Of a stretch of 36,619 bases of DNA, positions 35,001-36,619 are shown in pieces. The DNA comes from Mycobacteriales bacterium. GTDB taxonomy: Bacteria; Actinomycetota; Actinomycetes; Mycobacteriales; QHCE01. The DNA lies in the NCBI GenBank assembly GCA_013362805.1, contig JABFVL010000009.1, positions 1 to 36,619 on the forward strand. Reading direction: 5' to 3'. The position numbers and the translations under genes were made by a program. The notes under the pieces were generated by a model, which searched no databases, was not told the origin of the DNA, and worked only from the letters and a program-made list of their open reading frames with translations. Numbering within the stretch: the stretch's first letter is position 1; every line of letters begins with the position of its first letter.

Positions 35001-35801
35001 GCTCGTGCGCGTGCTTCTCGAAGTACCGCCAGTGCCCGGCGGGTGAATGTCGGTGCAGGGGGTGGCGGTGGCGCGCGCTCTCGCCTCATTCCGTGCATGC
35101 CCGTGGCTTTCACTTGTCATGAAAGCGTTTCGCAGAAGGTGACCGGCCGGGCTAAGGAGGAGCTGCAAGGTATCGGCAGTGATCTGAAGGACCTGGCTTT
35201 ATCCACTGGCGATTTGCTTACTCCGGACGAGTTCATGCATTGCATGTTCGTCAATTTGTCTTGCCCACAAGAAGATCAAACAGGTGCTGGAATCCTCAAT
35301 AAGAAGGTAGGGCCATTCACTTTATGGGAAATTGCCCTAGCCGCTATCCCTGGTGGTGCAGAAATATCAGCTGGCTCCAAGGCTTTGCGGATCCTTGCTA
35401 AAGCGAAGTCAAGGATCAAGGTAAAGCTGCCCGCGAGCAAACCCCGAGTTAATATTTCAAGCCCCAAAACGAGCACCGCCCGTTCAAGTGGCAATGCTGC
35501 TGACGGGCCGCGGTTGCAGGCTCAGCTAGCCTCTGAGGAAATTGCGGGTGGGCATGCCTTCGTGAAGCATGTCGTTGCGCAGGGCGAGTTTCCCGGAATT
35601 CGCACCCGCCCGGAGTACGCCACGATGATTGAGGGCGTGATTCTTCATGGGGAGCGACGTGCCGCAGCAGGTGGTCGAACTGCATATTGGCGCAATGGTG
35701 TCATCGTGATTAGGGATCCCTCGAGTTGGGATGGAGGTACGGCATTTGTGCCCGATAAGGGGTATAGGTACTTCAGAAGGAATTTTCCAAGAGTTAAGTA
35801 G
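29046..35801 (+). CDS. RHS-repeat polymorphic toxin
   Basis: This encodes 2251 residues from the ATG at 29046, which has AAAGAGG 6 bases upstream. A basic cytoplasmic start is followed by one membrane segment (about 58-77, in VGLVVALVASLLTGVVFW). A SpvB-like shell is at about 290-760 and YD/RHS repeats at about 1014-1800 (many YDALGR, YDDAG and FDYDLRGRR elements). The repeats are broken by a Pro/Ser/Thr-rich low-complexity spacer at about 1640-1760. The RHS core ends at the conserved GKFISVDP segment and SSGLF near 1962. The last ~290 residues are the variable toxin, ending with HAFVKH (H2170) through a GGTAF motif. This tail looks like a BECR-type small RNase, by pattern only. An immunity gene follows 15 bases downstream. 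Confidence 0.9.
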   Translation: MSASGNTDRPDVQDGAALKLDAKTSKELKAPVARHGRRVPWVVLRAIARMRRRARRALRWANTHRPIAVGLVVALVASLLTGVVFWPDEDKGLGLTPLQKDKSIAAKRVEAKKSAPDTDDKANIDSVDAPVWPQRAKARVELPGKDGKPVKAGLLPIDVKPVKAKGEGGGGEAGPSKVEIETVDPGEVDGVVVRVSRADGGDKAGKVELGIDYSKFANAFGGDWASRLHLVTLPECARSVKKSKKPCAAGKPVVSDNDVEQQRITATVNAAPDGEYTQYALMADNSGNSGDFKATALTPSATWSAGGSSGEFSWDYGMGVPPAAGQLTPELGLEYSSSSVDGRVASTNNQASWVGEGFDLGLGYIERSYTSCSDNTDGAGNPATGDLCWKSDNATMVFGSAGGELVPAGGNLWRPKHDDGSRIEKVTGANNGDNDGEYWKVTSTDGTQYFFGLNRLPGYVDGKNTTNSAWTAPVYGNHTNEPCKQSNFSDSWCMQAWRWNLDYVVDVHGNAYSVYYKTEGNKYGRNMDANAVTDYTRGGTMDRIEYGLRDGNAYTTPLAQVRFETADRCIGSCNRSSTQDWPDVPFDQECTSGPCTSKHSPTFWSTQRLNKVVTETWNTGASKFDPVDSWTFRFSFPDPGDGTTPALWLEGIKRTGHVGTAIELPEVTFGGAQMDNRVEQYDGPPPLKKRRVSSIKTETGSSIGVGYSSKECTRDALPSIEGNNKRCFPAYWTPWGASAPKLDWFHKYVVTNVEEIDLTGGAPIEDTYYDYESNQPAWVKDQSEITLDKYRTHGQWRGYAQVKVTTGEASPGAQQSQVEERYFRGLGGTVTDSDGAQLNDHDAFAGQQYESVTLNGPGGAAVSGETTLPYIRGPLATRSHSGGTVESYQVEVAESRSRVALSGGGYQRTTEQYGYDSEGRITSTSSLGDASQSGDEQCTRTWYAPKNDSDWLQAVPNRTQTTASACSESGGEILAESKAYFDGSDVFGSTPTRALVTKTEELASPGSFVVAGRAEYDIHGRTTKTTDVLGNSTTTEFTPATGGPITEIKTTNAANHVTRSKLEPARGLVTEDIDANNKTMSMEYDALGRLTKGWDTIRPKASNPIPTMEFAYLIRTDGAVAITSKRLNSTGAQISSYQLMDGRLRPRQTQTPAPDGGRIITDTYYDRRGLAWKTNDAWYNDQNPGVDLVAAADNQVPTQTVTEFDGAERPTAQIFRSNLVEKWRTTTTYGGNWVSVDPPEGETATTTYSDALGRVTEKRQYHGGAPSGDYDATTYGYDRADRLDTITDAAGNQWSFDYDLRGRRISSSDPDKGVTTSTYDDAGQLLTTTDARGITLGYTYDALGRSTSVRDGAVDGPKRAEWIYDTVMKGHPTSATRFDGANAYTSAITGYDDGYNVTASKVTIPSAEGQLAGDYTATNTYYQDGSLWDTKYPTMADLTTETIRNEYTPLGLQSKLFSGLDRYASEIVYSKYGEVNRVTIGKVYNRVWRSWYREEGTHRLQRVMSDKELNGSTENLADVRYTYDDAGNVQSIIDSPLNGTVDAQCFDYDYLRRLNQAWTASSGSCADAPTAQNVGGPEAYWQSWTFDVTGNRLSETQHGFGATAGQDVEARYSYPAPGSARPHAVSTVERTGAGLTSQAVAPQDEPETPEATPTPSASPSPSATPRATPSPTKTPSASSSPSASASPTTTPNAQGELAEADEAAGGAGEDPSPSGTPSATPKPSPTKSPNGEDATADAPSGEQAAPSAEATTVPIDEFSYDDAGNTTRRVVGGVTQDLTWDSEGHLASATSNGNTTSFIYDASGQRLIKKDPTGTTLYLGNTELRLDTATSTVKGTRFYTFNGDQVSVRQGSTVTRTLNDHHGTGGIAVNVADMSVKTRKMLPYGSPRSGSTNVAWAGNKGFVGGTVDPELGLTHLNAREYDPVLGKFISVDPIMSAGMPQQFNGYSYALNNPTSFNDSSGLFPMSSIRNGVKAAGRAASKSGTYARARASRSTASARRVNVGAGGGGGARSRLIPCMPVAFTCHESVSQKVTGRAKEELQGIGSDLKDLALSTGDLLTPDEFMHCMFVNLSCPQEDQTGAGILNKKVGPFTLWEIALAAIPGGAEISAGSKALRILAKAKSRIKVKLPASKPRVNISSPKTSTARSSGNAADGPRLQAQLASEEIAGGHAFVKHVVAQGEFPGIRTRPEYATMIEGVILHGERRAAAGGRTAYWRNGVIVIRDPSSWDGGTAFVPDKGYRYFRRNFPRVK

Positions 35802-35816
35802 TAGGAGGTTGACCTG

Positions 35817-36011
35817 ATGCGTGTAGAGGATTTTGACTCAGAAGTCGTCGTGACCATGACTCGAGGGGAGTTTTTTTTGATGCGATCGTTGATGATGGAA
35901 GCGGTTGAGCTTGGCGATGACTGGGATTTCCGAATTCGTGTGGGCGCTACGAAAGACGAGGTTCTAAGTATTTTGGACGGCCTGCCAGATCTGCCCTTGG
36001 GCGATGCTTAG
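35817..36011 (+). CDS. Probable immunity protein for the RHS toxin
   Basis: This encodes 64 residues, with TAGGAGGT 8 bases before the ATG at 35817, only 15 bases after the toxin stop. It is acidic, has no signal peptide, and is mostly helical after a first strand (VEDFDSEVVVTMTRGEFFLMRSLMMEA). Its position directly after the variable toxin end and its small acidic character are those of cognate immunity proteins that bind and block the toxin in the producing cell. The stop codon at 36009-36011 overlaps the end of the oppositely oriented helicase gene. No family is recognised. Confidence 0.7.
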   Translation: MRVEDFDSEVVVTMTRGEFFLMRSLMMEAVELGDDWDFRIRVGATKDEVLSILDGLPDLPLGDA

Positions 36012-36619
36012 AAACAGGGATATGATGGTGGCCAGTCATGTTCGGGATTTGATGGATAGCGCGCTATTTCCTCTGCGAGGACGGAGGAATGGCGGTGATT
36101 TCGCCAAGCCTCCCAATTCCCAATGACGATCAGGCGGCGCCGTGCGCGACTGACAGCGACGTTTAACAGATTTGGCGTCTTAGTGGCCCAGCTGGCTGCC
36201 TGAAGCGTCTGGATGAGTGCCCAGAATCATGATGACGACATCGGATTCTTTGCCTTGAGTGGTGTGCACCGTGCCCACTCGGTCGGCGGGTATTTGAGTT
36301 TTGAGAATTTTGCGTGCCTCATTAGCTACCTGCCGAAAAGGACTGACTACGAATATTTCTTCGGCGGCCAACCCCCGGTCAAGAAGCATTGTCACCGTAT
36401 TTTGCAGACTTGTGCCTTCAGCAGGTACCCACTTTCCGTCGGTGTGGCCGGAGCGAATATCTAGCCACACGCTGCGGCGTGCGTGCGTGAATTCTGATCT
36501 GGGTGGGGTGCCGAACACCATGAGCCCGTCGTAGGCGACGGCATTGCTGATGGAGAACATCGGTTCATCACAGCGGCGATGTGCACGCAATGGTGCACCC
36601 ACCCATACTGTGTCTTGGC
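36008..36619 (-). pseudogene. C-terminal part of a superfamily I DNA helicase, frameshifted
   Basis: The gene enters from the right edge. It shows the helicase motifs APLRAHRRCDEPMFSISN, VSPFRQVANEARKIL and VGTVHTTQGKESDVVIMILG (motifs IV-VI region). The frame then stops at a TAA (36182-36180) after QLGH. In the next frame, the expected final motif continues: TPNLLNVAVSRARRRLIVIGN and a tail to a TAA at 36010-36008. Reading S-W-A-T-K-T-P-N across the junction fits if one extra base is present near 36194. A one-base insertion is therefore likely, either a real frameshift mutation or a sequencing error. It was probably an AAA-type DNA2/NAM7-like helicase with an AAA_12 domain. Its 3' end overlaps the immunity gene's stop. 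Confidence 0.82.

Noticed and set aside
1..36619. CRISPR arrays, insertion sequences, integrases or phage genes
   Set aside because: No repeat array of regular spacing and no transposase, recombinase or phage structural motif was seen.

Overview
The window reads as chromosomal DNA of an actinobacterium, probably a filamentous or otherwise complex one. The evidence is GC-rich coding sequence, frequent GTG starts with AGGAGG-like ribosome binding sites, a BTAD/AfsR-type (SARP) regulator, a LAL-type LuxR regulator, a DrrA/DrrB ABC exporter, a DUF4232 lipoprotein, a spore-associated-like secreted protein and an actinobacterial LamG + RHS pair. The genus cannot be told from what I can see. No rRNA, tRNA, CRISPR array, insertion sequence or phage module was recognised.

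Layout. 1-1127: a possible gene fragment at the left edge, a decayed antibiotic-biosynthesis-monooxygenase (ABM) gene and a gene-poor AT-rich stretch with a strong inverted repeat. 1128-4952: small secreted and cytosolic proteins, a methyltransferase and a DinB protein. 5144-8066: a WYL-domain regulator divergent from a RidA gene with a perfect dyad between them, then a DUF488 gene interrupted by an in-frame TGA, facing an unknown 297-residue protein whose promoter region carries a perfect 29-bp palindrome. 8205-14322: a PlsC-like acyltransferase, the 1045-residue SARP/NB-ARC/TPR regulator, and a DrrAB-type exporter operon followed by a remnant of a DUF4097 gene. 14447-17087: a small unknown protein, a membrane protein, a DUF1269 protein and a K+ channel. 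17179-20246: a small protein overlapping a 957-residue LAL regulator. 20463-25788: a Tat-exported serine hydrolase, a phosphatase plus HisC-like aminotransferase pair, and three secreted or lipid-anchored proteins, including a blue-copper-like lipoprotein. 26191-36011: a LamG/DNRLRE secreted protein, a 2251-residue RHS polymorphic toxin and its likely 64-residue immunity protein. 36008-36619: the frameshifted C-terminus of a superfamily I DNA helicase running off the right edge.

Two themes stand out. One is a probable toxin delivery locus: secreted LamG partner, membrane-anchored RHS shell, C-terminal toxin that looks like a small RNase, and an adjacent immunity gene. The other is gene decay. 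Two genes (DUF488 and helicase) look broken by single-base events, and two more (ABM and DUF4097) survive as fragments. If the assembly is correct, this part of the genome is losing genes; if not, the two single-base lesions are the first places to look for sequencing errors.
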